A stretch of DNA of 64,000 nucleotides from Streptomyces coacervatus (GTDB lineage Bacteria; Actinomycetota; Actinomycetes; Streptomycetales; Streptomycetaceae). The DNA is taken from NCBI RefSeq assembly GCF_029223485.1, contig NZ_JARHTP010000001.1, positions 62,001 to 126,000 of the forward strand, given 5' to 3'. The translations under genes and the position numbers were made by a program. Within the stretch, counting starts at the first letter, position 1; every line of letters begins with the position of its first letter. Shown one piece after another: positions 1-9,399 of the stretch. The notes beneath the pieces were generated by a model that saw only the letters and a list, made by a program, of their open reading frames with translations, did no database searches and was not told where the DNA came from.

Positions 1-301
1 CGGCGGGCTGCTCATCGAGCGGCTGCGGGCCGTCGCGGCGCAGGTCCCGAACGTGCGGGAGGTGCGCGGCCGCGGTCTGATGCTCGGCATCGAGCTGGTC
101 AAACCGGGGACCGACGAGGCCGATCCGGACGCGGCGTCCGCCGTCCTCGAAGCGACCCGCGCGGACGGGCTGCTCATCGGCAAGGGCGGTGGCCACAACA
201 CCAGCGCCCTGCGTATCGCCCCGCCGCTGTCCCTGACGGTCGCGGAGGCCGAGGAGGGCGCCGCGATCCTCGAACGCGCTCTGAGGAGCCTTACGCAGTA
301 G
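1..301 (+). CDS. Class III aminotransferase, C-terminal fragment (window edge)
   Basis: The reading frame is open from base 2 to a TAG at 299-301; the start lies upstream of the window. The last ~95 residues show the C-terminal small domain of class III PLP-dependent aminotransferases: REVRGRGLMLGIEL, then a GLL..G...N..RIAPPLS-like stretch and a helical tail. The PLP lysine would lie outside the window. It sits 24 bp before the PucR regulator and upstream of dihydropyrimidinase and ureidopropionase genes, so a beta-alanine, beta-aminoisobutyrate or GABA transaminase acting on the product of pyrimidine breakdown is the likely role. The substrate is inferred from neighbours only. Confidence 0.85.
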   Translation, partial: GGLLIERLRAVAAQVPNVREVRGRGLMLGIELVKPGTDEADPDAASAVLEATRADGLLIGKGGGHNTSALRIAPPLSLTVAEAEEGAAILERALRSLTQ

Positions 302-325
302 TGCACCGAGCAAGGGACGATCGCC

Positions 326-1891
326 ATGACCACCACCTTCGGGACCCTCGAACCGGCGCTGTCGGTGCGCCAGGTGCTGACCCTGGAACGGGTGCTGGCC
401 GGGGAGCCCGAGGTGGTGGCCGGCGCGGCCCAGCTCGACCGGCCGGTGCGCTGGGTGCATGTCGCCGAGGCGCCCGACGTGGGCGTGATGCTCAGCGGCG
501 GTGAGATGGTGCTCACCACCGGAGTGCTGCTCGCGGGCGACGAGGAGAAGCAGGCCGAATACATCCAGTCCCTGCACCGCGCGGAGGCCGCGGCCGTCGT
601 GCTCGGCCTGGGGCGGGCCTTTCCGGCGCCACCGGACGTGATGCGCCGGGCCGCCGAGCGGTGCGGGCTGCCGATGGTCGTCCTTCACCGGCCCTTCCCC
701 TTCGCGGAGTTGACGGAGGAGGTCCAGGCCCGGCTGGTACGGCGGAAGTTCGCCGCCGTGAGCCTCTCGGAGTCCGTACGCACGGCTCTGACCGGGCTCA
801 TCACCGCGGGCGCCCCGCTGCAACGGCTCCTCGACGAGATCGCCCAGCACAGCGCCTGCCCGGTCGTCGTCACCAACCTCGCCCACCGCGTGCTCGCCAC
901 GGCGGGGGAGCGGCCCGCAGTGGACGACGTGCTGCGCGACTGGGAGCGCATCTCCCGGCAGGCCGGCGGCAGCGAGGGCGACGGCTGGATCCGCGCCGAA
1001 CTCGCCGGGCGCGGCGAGCGCTGGGGCCAGATCATGCTGTGCGGCCACCGCGGCGACACCGCCACCGGACGCCTCCTCGCCGACCGGGCCGCCGAGGCCC
1101 TCGTCCTGCACCGCATGCTCGGCGGCAACTCGGCACACACCTGGGAGGAGCAGTCCGCGCAGAGCCTGCTGACCGACCTGGTCAGCGGCGTCGTACCGGC
1201 CAGGCAGCTGCTGCCACGCGCGCGTGCCGCAGGACTGCCGGTCAACCGGCGCACCTTCGTACCGCTGGTCGTGCGGGACGGCGAACCCGCCCAACTGGAC
1301 CGCGTACTACGGATGCTGGGGCTGTCCGGGCTCGTCGCCGAGCTCGCCGAAGAAGCCACCGCCGTCCTGCTCAGCCTCGCCCGCGACCAGGACGCGGCCG
1401 CGCTCACCGCACACTTCGCGGCCCGGCTGCGCACCGAGTCAGGGTCGCCGAAGACCGTGGTGGCCGCCGCCGACCCGCGCATCGCCTGGGACGATGTGCC
1501 GGCCGGGCTGCGCGAGGCCCAGCACGTCGCCGACGCCGTCGCCGACTCCTCGGCCGCCCTCGACCTCCCGGCCGTCGTACGCCTCAAGGACGTACATCTG
1601 CGGGGCCTGATCCGGCTGCTGCGGGACGATCCGTATGTGCAGTCGTTCGCGGAACGGGAGCTGGACGGGCTGCTGTGCTCGGCGGACGACGACCTGCTGG
1701 CCGTGCTGCGCACCTACCTCGCCACCGGCCGCAACAAGTCCCGCACCGCCCAGCTCCACCACGTCTCCCGGCCGGCCCTGTACCGCCGCCTGGAGGCCAT
1801 ACAGGGGCGGCTCGGCGTCGACCTCGACGACTTCGAGCAGGCCGCCTCGGTGCACATCGCGCTCCTCGCGCACGACGCGCAACAGGGCTGA
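326..1891 (+). CDS. PucR-family transcriptional regulator
   Basis: A 521-residue protein with the two-part PucR layout. The N-terminal purine-catabolism regulatory domain (about residues 10-130) contains VRWVHVAEAPDV and a GGEMVLTTG segment. The C-terminal helix-turn-helix domain (about 455-515) reads TYLATGRNKSRTAQLHHVSR then LYRRLEAIQGRLG. The middle is a GAF/GGDEF-like sensory region. The ATG follows an AGGGACG ribosome site. It lies inside a run of pyrimidine/hydantoin catabolic genes and most probably controls them. Three GTGACAC direct repeats in the next intergenic region (1942-1980) are candidate binding sites. Family call is secure; effector unknown. Confidence 0.92.
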   Translation: MTTTFGTLEPALSVRQVLTLERVLAGEPEVVAGAAQLDRPVRWVHVAEAPDVGVMLSGGEMVLTTGVLLAGDEEKQAEYIQSLHRAEAAAVVLGLGRAFPAPPDVMRRAAERCGLPMVVLHRPFPFAELTEEVQARLVRRKFAAVSLSESVRTALTGLITAGAPLQRLLDEIAQHSACPVVVTNLAHRVLATAGERPAVDDVLRDWERISRQAGGSEGDGWIRAELAGRGERWGQIMLCGHRGDTATGRLLADRAAEALVLHRMLGGNSAHTWEEQSAQSLLTDLVSGVVPARQLLPRARAAGLPVNRRTFVPLVVRDGEPAQLDRVLRMLGLSGLVAELAEEATAVLLSLARDQDAAALTAHFAARLRTESGSPKTVVAAADPRIAWDDVPAGLREAQHVADAVADSSAALDLPAVVRLKDVHLRGLIRLLRDDPYVQSFAERELDGLLCSADDDLLAVLRTYLATGRNKSRTAQLHHVSRPALYRRLEAIQGRLGVDLDDFEQAASVHIALLAHDAQQG

Positions 1892-1941
1892 AACATGCCA
1901 CGACCTGGGAAAACGGCGGTGAAACATGGGCCCACAAGAGG

Positions 1942-1980
1942 GTGACACCGTGACACGCCGCATGCCCGCAGACGTGACAC
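1942..1980 (+). promoter_or_regulatory. Three GTGACAC direct repeats before the amidohydrolase gene
   Basis: The heptamer GTGACAC occurs at 1942-1948, 1950-1956 and 1974-1980, spaced 8 and 24 bp apart, in the 155-bp gap between the PucR gene and the catabolic operon. A TAGTCT -10-like hexamer follows at 2012-2017. Repeated heptamers next to a regulator gene suggest an operator or activator site, with PucR the obvious candidate. No footprint evidence is available. Confidence 0.4.
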
Positions 1981-2046
1981 GCTGCAACTCAAAGCCGGTT
2001 TTCGGACTTCCTAGTCTTCTCGCACACCGAGCGACCGGAGGTCCCG

Positions 2047-2889
2047 ATGAGCAGAGTGATTCGTGCCGCCCTCTTCCAGACCGCGTGGACGGGCGACAAG
2101 GAGTCGATGATCCAGGTACACGAGCAGGCGGCCCGCGACGCGGCCGCGCAGGGTGCTCAGGTCCTGTGCTTCCAGGAGCTGTTCTACGGACCCTACTTCT
2201 GCCAGGTCCAGGACAAGGCGTTCTACGAGTACGCCGAGCAGATCCCGGACGGCCCCATCGTCAAGCGCTTCCAGGCGCTCGCCAAGGAACTGGGCCTCGT
2301 CCTGATCCTGCCGATGTACGAGGAGGAGCAGCCCGGCGTCCTCTACAACACGGCCGCCGTGATCGACGCGGACGGCTCGTACCTCGGCAAGTACCGCAAG
2401 CACCACATTCCCCAAGTGCCGGGATTCTGGGAGAAGTTCTACTTCCGGCCGGGCAATGCCGGCTGGCCGGTCTTCGAGACCGCCGTCGGGAAGATCGGCG
2501 TCTACATCTGCTACGACCGCCACTTCCCCGAGGGCTGGCGGGCGTTGGGCCTGGAAGGCGCCGAGATCGTCTTCAACCCGTCGGCCACCTCGCGCGGTCT
2601 GTCCGCCTACCTGTGGCAGCTGGAGCAGCCGGCGGCCGCCGTCGCCAACGAGTACTTCGTCGGGGCGATCAACCGGGTGGGTGTCGAGGAACTGGGCGAC
2701 AACGACTTCTACGGCACCTCGTACTTCGTGGACCCGGAGGCCCAGTTCGTAGGCGAGGTGGCGAGCGACAAGGAGACCGAACTGGTCGTGCGGGACCTGG
2801 ACTTGGCCAAGCTGCGCGAGGTCCGCGACCGCTGGCAGTTCTTCCGAGACCGCCGCCCGGACGCGTACGCCCCGCTGACGGCGCCGTAA
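2047..2889 (+). CDS. Nitrilase-superfamily amidohydrolase, probable beta-ureidopropionase / N-carbamoyl amino acid hydrolase
   Basis: A 280-residue carbon-nitrogen hydrolase. The catalytic triad is visible: Glu in CFQELFYGPYFC, Lys in KYRKHHIPQVPGFWEKFYF and Cys in GVYICYDRHFPEGWR. The ICYDRHFPEGWR form is typical of beta-ureidopropionases and N-carbamoylputrescine amidases. It would hydrolyse N-carbamoyl-beta-alanine or a related N-carbamoyl amino acid to the amino acid, CO2 and ammonia. The ATG follows a strong GGAGG at 2037-2041. It precedes dihydropyrimidinase, whose product is exactly this substrate class, so the assignment by context is strong. Agmatine/putrescine catabolism is the alternative. 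Confidence 0.88.
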   Translation: MSRVIRAALFQTAWTGDKESMIQVHEQAARDAAAQGAQVLCFQELFYGPYFCQVQDKAFYEYAEQIPDGPIVKRFQALAKELGLVLILPMYEEEQPGVLYNTAAVIDADGSYLGKYRKHHIPQVPGFWEKFYFRPGNAGWPVFETAVGKIGVYICYDRHFPEGWRALGLEGAEIVFNPSATSRGLSAYLWQLEQPAAAVANEYFVGAINRVGVEELGDNDFYGTSYFVDPEAQFVGEVASDKETELVVRDLDLAKLREVRDRWQFFRDRRPDAYAPLTAP

Positions 2890-2901
2890 CAAGTCGACGG
2901 G

Positions 2902-2960
2902 CAGTCCCGCGCCCCTGCTTTTGGGGGCGCGGGGAACTGCGCGACCAGCCACAACTGACC
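2902..2960 (+). repeat. Streptomyces-type palindromic intergenic repeat, short form
   Basis: The 106-bp gap between the amidohydrolase and dihydropyrimidinase genes holds a GC-rich hairpin (CCGCGCCCC at 2907-2915 against GGGGCGCGG, loop around TGCTTTTG). The element then continues with GCGCGACCAGCCACAAC. The same building blocks, with an extra central segment, recur in reverse at about 35150-35240. It is an interspersed element rather than a gene-specific terminator, although a hairpin here could modulate read-through within the operon. Confidence 0.7.
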
Positions 2961-2995
2961 CGCACTCTTCGACACAACCAGCGGAGTGTAAAAGC

Positions 2996-4399
2996 ATGAG
3001 CAGCCGTACCGTCATCCGCGGCGGTCTTGTCATCACCGCCTCCGACGAACTACACGCCGACGTCCTCATCGAGGACGGCCGCATCGCCGCCCTGGCCGCC
3101 TCCGGCACGCCCGCGGCCGAGGCGTTCAGTGCCGAACGGGTGATAGACGCCACCGGCAAGTACGTCATCCCGGGCGGCGTCGACGCCCACACCCACATGG
3201 AGCTGCCGTTCGGCGGCACCTTCGCCTCCGACACCTTCGAGACCGGCACCCGGGCCGCCGCCTGGGGAGGTACGACCACGATCGTCGACTTCGCCGTGCA
3301 GAGCGTCGGCCACTCCCTGCGCGAGGGCCTCGACGCCTGGCACGCGAAGGCCGAGGGCAACTGCGCGATCGACTACGGCTTCCACATGATCGTCTCCGAT
3401 GTGAACGAGGAGACGCTCAAGGAGATGGACCTGCTGGTCGAGGAGGGCGTGACCAGCTTCAAGCAGTTCATGGCCTACCCCGGGGTGTTCTACTCCGACG
3501 ACGGCCAGATCCTGCGCGCCATGCAGCGCTCCGCCGACAACGGCGGCCTGATCATGATGCACGCCGAGAACGGCATCGCGATCGACGTGCTGGTGGAGCA
3601 GGCGCTGGCCCGCGGCGAGACCGACCCGCGCTATCACGGCGAGGTGCGCAAGGCCCTGCTCGAAGCCGAGGCCACCCACCGCGCCATCAAGCTCGCGCAG
3701 GTCGCGGGTGCGCCGTTGTACGTCGTGCACGTCTCGGCCATGGAGGCAGTGGCCGAGCTGGCGCGGGCGCGCGACGAGGGGCTCCCCGTCTTCGGCGAGA
3801 CCTGCCCGCAGTATCTGTTCCTATCGACGGACAACCTCGCCGAGCCCGATTTCGAGGGCTCGAAGTACGTGTGCAGCACGCCCCTTCGCCCCAAGGAGCA
3901 CCAGGCCAAGCTCTGGCAGGGCCTGCGCACCAACGACCTCCAGGTCGTCTCCACGGACCACTGCCCCTTCTGCTTCGTGGGCCAGAAGGAGCTCGGCCGC
4001 GGCGACTTCTCCAAGATCCCCAACGGCCTCCCGGGCGTCGAGAACCGCATGGACCTGCTCCACCAGGCCGTCGTCGACGGGCACATCAGCCGCCGCCGCT
4101 GGATCGAGATCGCCTGCGCCACCCCGGCCCGGATGTTCGGCATGTACCCGAAGAAGGGCACCATCGCCCCGGGCGCCGACGCCGACGTCGTCATCTACGA
4201 CCCGAACGCCGAGCAGACCGTCTCCGCCGAGACGCACCACATGAACGTCGACTACTCGGCCTACGAGGGCAAGCACATCACCGGCCGGGTCGAGACGGTG
4301 CTCTCGCGCGGCGAACTCGTCATCAACGAGCGGGAGTACACCGGACGCGCCGGTCACGGCGTCTACACCCCGCGCTCCACCTGTCAGTACCTCAACTAG
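2996..4399 (+). CDS. hydA: Dihydropyrimidinase (D-hydantoinase)
   Basis: A 467-residue cyclic amidohydrolase of normal length for the family. The binuclear metal centre can be traced: HxH in DAHTHMELPFGG, the carboxylated lysine in TSFKQFMAYPGVF, histidines in MMHAENG and VVHVSAMEAV, and the aspartate in STDHCPFC. It hydrolyses 5,6-dihydropyrimidines or 5-substituted hydantoins to N-carbamoyl amino acids. I chose the ATG at 2996; the frame remains open further upstream but only through the repeat element. The flanking genes encode the next enzyme (N-carbamoyl hydrolase) and an F420-type flavoprotein. Confidence 0.95.
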   Translation: MSSRTVIRGGLVITASDELHADVLIEDGRIAALAASGTPAAEAFSAERVIDATGKYVIPGGVDAHTHMELPFGGTFASDTFETGTRAAAWGGTTTIVDFAVQSVGHSLREGLDAWHAKAEGNCAIDYGFHMIVSDVNEETLKEMDLLVEEGVTSFKQFMAYPGVFYSDDGQILRAMQRSADNGGLIMMHAENGIAIDVLVEQALARGETDPRYHGEVRKALLEAEATHRAIKLAQVAGAPLYVVHVSAMEAVAELARARDEGLPVFGETCPQYLFLSTDNLAEPDFEGSKYVCSTPLRPKEHQAKLWQGLRTNDLQVVSTDHCPFCFVGQKELGRGDFSKIPNGLPGVENRMDLLHQAVVDGHISRRRWIEIACATPARMFGMYPKKGTIAPGADADVVIYDPNAEQTVSAETHHMNVDYSAYEGKHITGRVETVLSRGELVINEREYTGRAGHGVYTPRSTCQYLN

Positions 4400-4410
4400 G
4401 AGTGGCGCAC

Positions 4411-5430
4411 ATGGACTTCGGACTCGTCCTGCAGACCGACCCGCCGGCCTCGAAGGTCGTCAGCCTGATGAAGCGTGCCGAGCGCAACGGCTTCACCTAC
4501 GGCTGGACCTTCGACTCCGCGGTGCTGTGGCAGGAACCGTTCGTGATCTACAGTCAGATCCTGTCGAACACCACCAAGTTGACGGTCGGCCCGATGGTCA
4601 CCAACCCGGGTACCCGCACCTGGGAGGTCACCGCCTCCACCTTCGCCACTCTCAACGACATGTTCGGCAACCGCACCGTCTGCGGCATCGGCCGCGGCGA
4701 CTCCGCGATGCGCGTCGCGGGCCGCAAGCCCAACACCCTGGCCCGTATCAGCGAGGCCATGAAGGTCATCCGGGCGCTGGGCCGCGGCGACGAGGCCGAC
4801 CTCGGCGGCACAGTGATCAAGTTCCCGTGGATCAAGCCGGGCGCCGAACTGCCGGTGTGGATGGCGGCGTACGGCCCCAAGGCCCTGAAGATGACCGGCG
4901 AGGAGGCGGACGGCTTCATCCTCCAGCTGGCCGATCTGTATCTGACGGAGTACATGGTCAAGGCGGTCAAGGACGCGGCCGTCGCCGCCGGACGCAACCC
5001 CGACGACGTCAGGATCTGCGTCGCCGCGCCCGCCTACGTGACCGCGGACGACTCGCCCGAAGCACTCGCCCACGCGCGCGAGCAGTGCCGCTGGTTCGGC
5101 GGCATGGTCGGCAACCACGTGGCCGACCTCGTCTCCAAGTACGGCGAGCACTCCGCCCAGGTCCCCGAGGAACTCACCGACTACATCAAGGCCCGCGAGG
5201 GGTACGACTACTCCCACCACGGGCGCGCCGACAACCCCGACACCGCCTTCGTACCCGACGAGATCGTCGACCGGTTCTGCCTGATCGGCCCGGTCGAGAA
5301 GCACATCGAGAAGCTGAACGCCCTGCGTGAGCTGGGCGTCGACCAGTTCGCCGTGTACGACATGCACGACGCGCAGGAGACCACGATCGACGCGTACGGC
5401 GCGGAGGTCATCCCGGCCATCAACGCCTGA
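4411..5430 (+). CDS. LLM-class F420-dependent oxidoreductase associated with pyrimidine/hydantoin catabolism (TIGR03842-like)
   Basis: A 339-residue luciferase-like monooxygenase-fold protein. It begins MDFGLVLQTDPPA and contains TYGWTFDSAVLWQEPF, then LTVGPMVTNPGTR and GIGRGDSAMR, consistent with the TIM-barrel and cofactor-binding loops of F420-dependent LLM enzymes. ATG lies 11 bp after the dihydropyrimidinase stop, with GGAG upstream, so the two are co-transcribed. A closely related LLM family is known beside hydantoinase genes, but its reaction is not established. A role in reducing or opening the pyrimidine ring (compare the LLM enzyme RutA) is inference. Confidence 0.85.
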   Translation: MDFGLVLQTDPPASKVVSLMKRAERNGFTYGWTFDSAVLWQEPFVIYSQILSNTTKLTVGPMVTNPGTRTWEVTASTFATLNDMFGNRTVCGIGRGDSAMRVAGRKPNTLARISEAMKVIRALGRGDEADLGGTVIKFPWIKPGAELPVWMAAYGPKALKMTGEEADGFILQLADLYLTEYMVKAVKDAAVAAGRNPDDVRICVAAPAYVTADDSPEALAHAREQCRWFGGMVGNHVADLVSKYGEHSAQVPEELTDYIKAREGYDYSHHGRADNPDTAFVPDEIVDRFCLIGPVEKHIEKLNALRELGVDQFAVYDMHDAQETTIDAYGAEVIPAINA

Positions 5431-5516
5431 CTTCCGTAAGCCCTCGTATCCAACCGCTCAACTCCCCATCCCCCCACTCCAGTTCTCCCCTCCCCGGCCG
5501 TCCCCGGGGAGGGGGT

Positions 5517-5679
5517 GGCGGGGCCGGGGAAGGGCGGGTGCGTTCCCGCGTCGTTCGGCACGCACTCTCGGCGCACCGGGCGAAGACCCAAGTAGCTCCG
5601 CTACGAGGGCCTTCGCCCGGCACGCCGAGAGCACGCACCGAACGACGCGGGAACGCACCCGCCCTTCCCCGGCCCCGCC
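5517..5679. repeat. 163-bp near-perfect palindromic element
   Basis: Arms at 5517-5585 and 5611-5679 (69 bp each) are reverse complements except for six positions. The 25-nt centre itself contains GTAGC-TCC-GCTAC on the same axis (position 5598). All six arm differences are C/A oppositions on the plus strand and therefore G.U wobble pairs in a minus-strand transcript. The element occupies most of the 296-bp gap between the LLM oxidoreductase and NCS1 transporter genes. It resembles a mobile miniature palindrome rather than a simple terminator. Confidence 0.85.
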
Positions 5680-5726
5680 GGCCCGCACGGCCTTTCCGGA
5701 CCCACCCCTGATTGATTGGCCTGCCC

Positions 5727-7253
<1,527 letters not shown>

Positions 7254-7278
7254 GCCGTCCGAGTCCTGAGTCGTCGGA

Positions 7279-7309
7279 GGGCAGCCGGCCCTACTGGTTC
7301 TGGCTGCCC
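7279..7309 (-). terminator. Possible hairpin at the end of the convergent pair
   Basis: GGGCAGCC (7279-7286) pairs with GGCTGCCC (7302-7309) between the transporter stop at 7253 and the end of the minus-strand secreted-protein gene, whose last codons it overlaps. There is no T-run. It could slow transcription from either side. Confidence 0.35.
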
Positions 7310-7953
7310 TTCAGCGCTGTCACGGCATCCCTCGACGCCTCGATGGCACCCTTGTTGATCTCGTCCGTGCTGGGCGCCTTCTTCGTCTCGAAGTCGCTGC
7401 CGTTGTACGTGACGACCACCAGCACATTGGACACCTGGGCGAACACCATGCCCTCACGCGTCTGCTGCTTGTCCTCGGTGGTGAGATTGACGACGGAGTA
7501 GGCCTGGTCACCGAGTCCGGGAACCGCCCCTCCGCCGCTCTTCTCCGTAATCCGATCCTTATATGTCTTCTGCGCCGCTTCGTCCGAGTTCATGACTTCG
7601 AAGGAGACGTCGAGCCAGCGGTAGTCGTAGCCCTTGAGCGCGTTCCAGGAGCAGGTGCGGCGCAGCTTCGCGTCCGTCGAGCGGAGCTCCTTGCCTGCCG
7701 TCTTGGCGCCCGGAACGAGCGACTTGAGTGTCTTCTCGGCCACGCTGCCGCACGGTGCGGGAGCGGCGCCGTACGCCTTGGACTCCGCGGTGGTGGAGGG
7801 CGCGGAGGCCGACTGGCCGCCGGTCTTCGGCGCATCCTTGTGCTCGGCGGTCGTCGTCGCGGGGCCGGACGACAGTGCCCAGCCGGCCGCGGCCAGCACG
7901 ACGACCGGGGACAGACGCGCGGTCAGAGCGAGCGGCAGAGGGAAATCGCGCAC
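7291..7953 (-). CDS. Putative secreted DUF3558-like protein
   Basis: About 220 residues from a GTG at 7953; the frame is open to 8031, and the start is uncertain because no clear ribosome site is visible. After a short basic/hydrophobic N-terminal export signal (LTARLSPVVVLAAAGWALSS) comes an A/S/T-rich linker. The folded domain carries two cysteines (APCGSVAEK and RRTCSWNA), then AVPGLGDQAYSVV and NVLVVVTYNGS. That order matches the pattern I know from DUF3558-type secreted actinobacterial proteins, whose function is unknown. There is no lipobox cysteine. It stands alone, convergent with the NCS1 transporter. Confidence 0.65.
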   Translation of the reverse strand: MRDFPLPLALTARLSPVVVLAAAGWALSSGPATTTAEHKDAPKTGGQSASAPSTTAESKAYGAAPAPCGSVAEKTLKSLVPGAKTAGKELRSTDAKLRRTCSWNALKGYDYRWLDVSFEVMNSDEAAQKTYKDRITEKSGGGAVPGLGDQAYSVVNLTTEDKQQTREGMVFAQVSNVLVVVTYNGSDFETKKAPSTDEINKGAIEASRDAVTALKGSQNQ

Positions 7954-8103
7954 GACACACTTTTCGGTGGGGGACGGTGTGCGGACTGCTCGGTCGGGGG
8001 GTCCGCACTGCGGACGGGGCGCCAGTCTCACATGAGTCCCTGTGAGACGGAAGTGTCAACTCGCTCCGTGCTCGCGCGGTTACTGCTGAGTCAATGTCGG
8101 CGG

Positions 8104-8230
8104 GCCCGGCCGTCGGCTTCTGGGCCGTGCGCAGCAGCGGCGCCGAGATGTCGACGCCGACCGCATGCCCTCGCGAGGCCGGCCGGGCGGCGATCCGGGT
8201 CGTGGCCCCGGCGGATGCCGGCGATCGCGG
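8104..8230 (-). pseudogene. Remnant of a SAM-dependent methyltransferase
   Basis: Directly after the stop of the AhpD-like gene, and in the same frame, the minus strand reads SAGATTRIAARPASRGHAV followed by GVDISAPLLRTAQKPTAG. This closely resembles motif I of class I methyltransferases (CGxGATTRxAAR...GHAVGVDLSAPLLxxAR). A TGA precedes it and nothing recognisable follows, so only about 40 residues of the fold survive. It is best read as a decayed gene fragment. A programmed extension of the upstream protein is unlikely. Confidence 0.45.
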
Positions 8231-9232
8231 TCATGACGTCTCCCGGGCGGCGTGCAGACTGAATGAGCTCTCTATACGGTCCACGGCGGCGAAGGCGCCG
8301 TAGGAGACGAGGTGCACGAGGCAGTGGTCGGTGTGCTCCGGCCGGCGCCAGGCCGTCACGTCCTCCTGGGTGATGCGGTACGGCGCGAGGGCGGCCAGCA
8401 GGGCGAGGCGCGCGCCGGGATGCTCTCGGCGGTCCGGGAGCGCGGCCCACGCGAGGGGCGGATGCGAGCCGTCCCAGTCCCACAGAGCCTCCCGTACGAC
8501 GGCCTGTTCGTCGGCGTCGAGGAGGCCCGCGCCGGCCGCGGTCGCCGAACGGAGCGCGGCGTAGGCCGGACCGACGGTCGTGCCGGCCGCCCACGCAGGC
8601 CCGGGGGCCGGATCGTCGAGCAGGGCGAGGGCCGCGCCGGGCACGGCGCAGCGGCGTACGGTCCTGGCGAGCGAACGGCCCGCGAGGCTCCGTACCGGGC
8701 GCAGCCGCTGCACGTTGCCCGGCAGCAACTGCTCGGTCAGCAGGGCCGACACAATCCGGTTGATGAAATGGAAGGCGAGCGCGGTGCCGATGTAGGCAGG
8801 GGCGTGCTCGCGCGGGAACGGGTACGGCATCAGGCCGGCGCCCGGCACGCGCGTGTGCTGCCCCCACGCGAGCACCCGCGCGTGCTCCGCACGCTCCGGC
8901 TGCTCGCCCCGGGCCAGGCGTTCGGCGAGGGCGTGGTCGCCGGTGGCGTGCAGCAGGACCGTGTGCGCGTCCACGCAGAACGGGCACTTGTTGGCGCGCG
9001 ACACTCCGTAGGCGGCGAGCTCCTTGCCGGTGCGGCTGCCCGCCCCGGCGATCAGCGACTCTCGCATCAACGCCCAGGCGGGGGCGAGGATTTCGGGCGC
9101 CGAGGACAGCACCACGAAGGTGACCGCCTTGTCGATGCCGAAGTCGTGGGCGAGCTGTGCGTACACCTCGGCGACGCGGCCGGTGGCCGCCTTGGGCGGC
9201 GGCGGTTCGGTGAAGCGGAAGGCTGTGGACAT
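8231..9232 (-). CDS. Carboxymuconolactone decarboxylase / AhpD-like protein
   Basis: A 333-residue, mostly helical protein. The N-terminal half has the AhpD-type redox motif NKCPFCVDAHT (about residues 84-94), with the CxxC and histidine of the carboxymuconolactone decarboxylase fold. This fold carries thioredoxin-like peroxidase activity in AhpD. The C-terminal ~150 residues are an extension without an evident second motif. Start ATG at 9232 (MSTAFRFTEPPPP). The gene stands alone and is divergent from the histidine kinase gene at 9400. A role in peroxide detoxification is possible, but the precise reaction is unknown. Confidence 0.8.
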   Translation of the reverse strand: MSTAFRFTEPPPPKAATGRVAEVYAQLAHDFGIDKAVTFVVLSSAPEILAPAWALMRESLIAGAGSRTGKELAAYGVSRANKCPFCVDAHTVLLHATGDHALAERLARGEQPERAEHARVLAWGQHTRVPGAGLMPYPFPREHAPAYIGTALAFHFINRIVSALLTEQLLPGNVQRLRPVRSLAGRSLARTVRRCAVPGAALALLDDPAPGPAWAAGTTVGPAYAALRSATAAGAGLLDADEQAVVREALWDWDGSHPPLAWAALPDRREHPGARLALLAALAPYRITQEDVTAWRRPEHTDHCLVHLVSYGAFAAVDRIESSFSLHAARETS

Positions 9233-9399
9233 GGGCAGCAGCGTGCGCCCCGGGGGCGGCTGCGGTCGTCGTACGGCCGGAGGCAGTCCGCGCTGCGACC
9301 GCGGGGCCGAAGGGACCGGGCACTACTGCGTGGGGAGTAGCCGGGGAGCCGTCCACAGGTCTGACGCCGTTGTCGGTGCGGCCGTCTACTGTGCGTGAC

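Noticed and set aside
685..1713. Long minus-strand open frame opposite the PucR gene
   Set aside because: It has no domain motif, is Arg/Ser-rich and lies entirely antisense to a well-supported regulator; a GC-bias shadow.
2011..3360. 449-codon minus-strand open frame across the amidohydrolase and dihydropyrimidinase genes
   Set aside because: It crosses two secure genes and an intergenic repeat and has no recognisable fold; a shadow frame.
7991..8090. Possible small gene between the secreted protein and the methyltransferase remnant
   Set aside because: Frames are open only through GC bias; there is no ribosome site or conserved motif.
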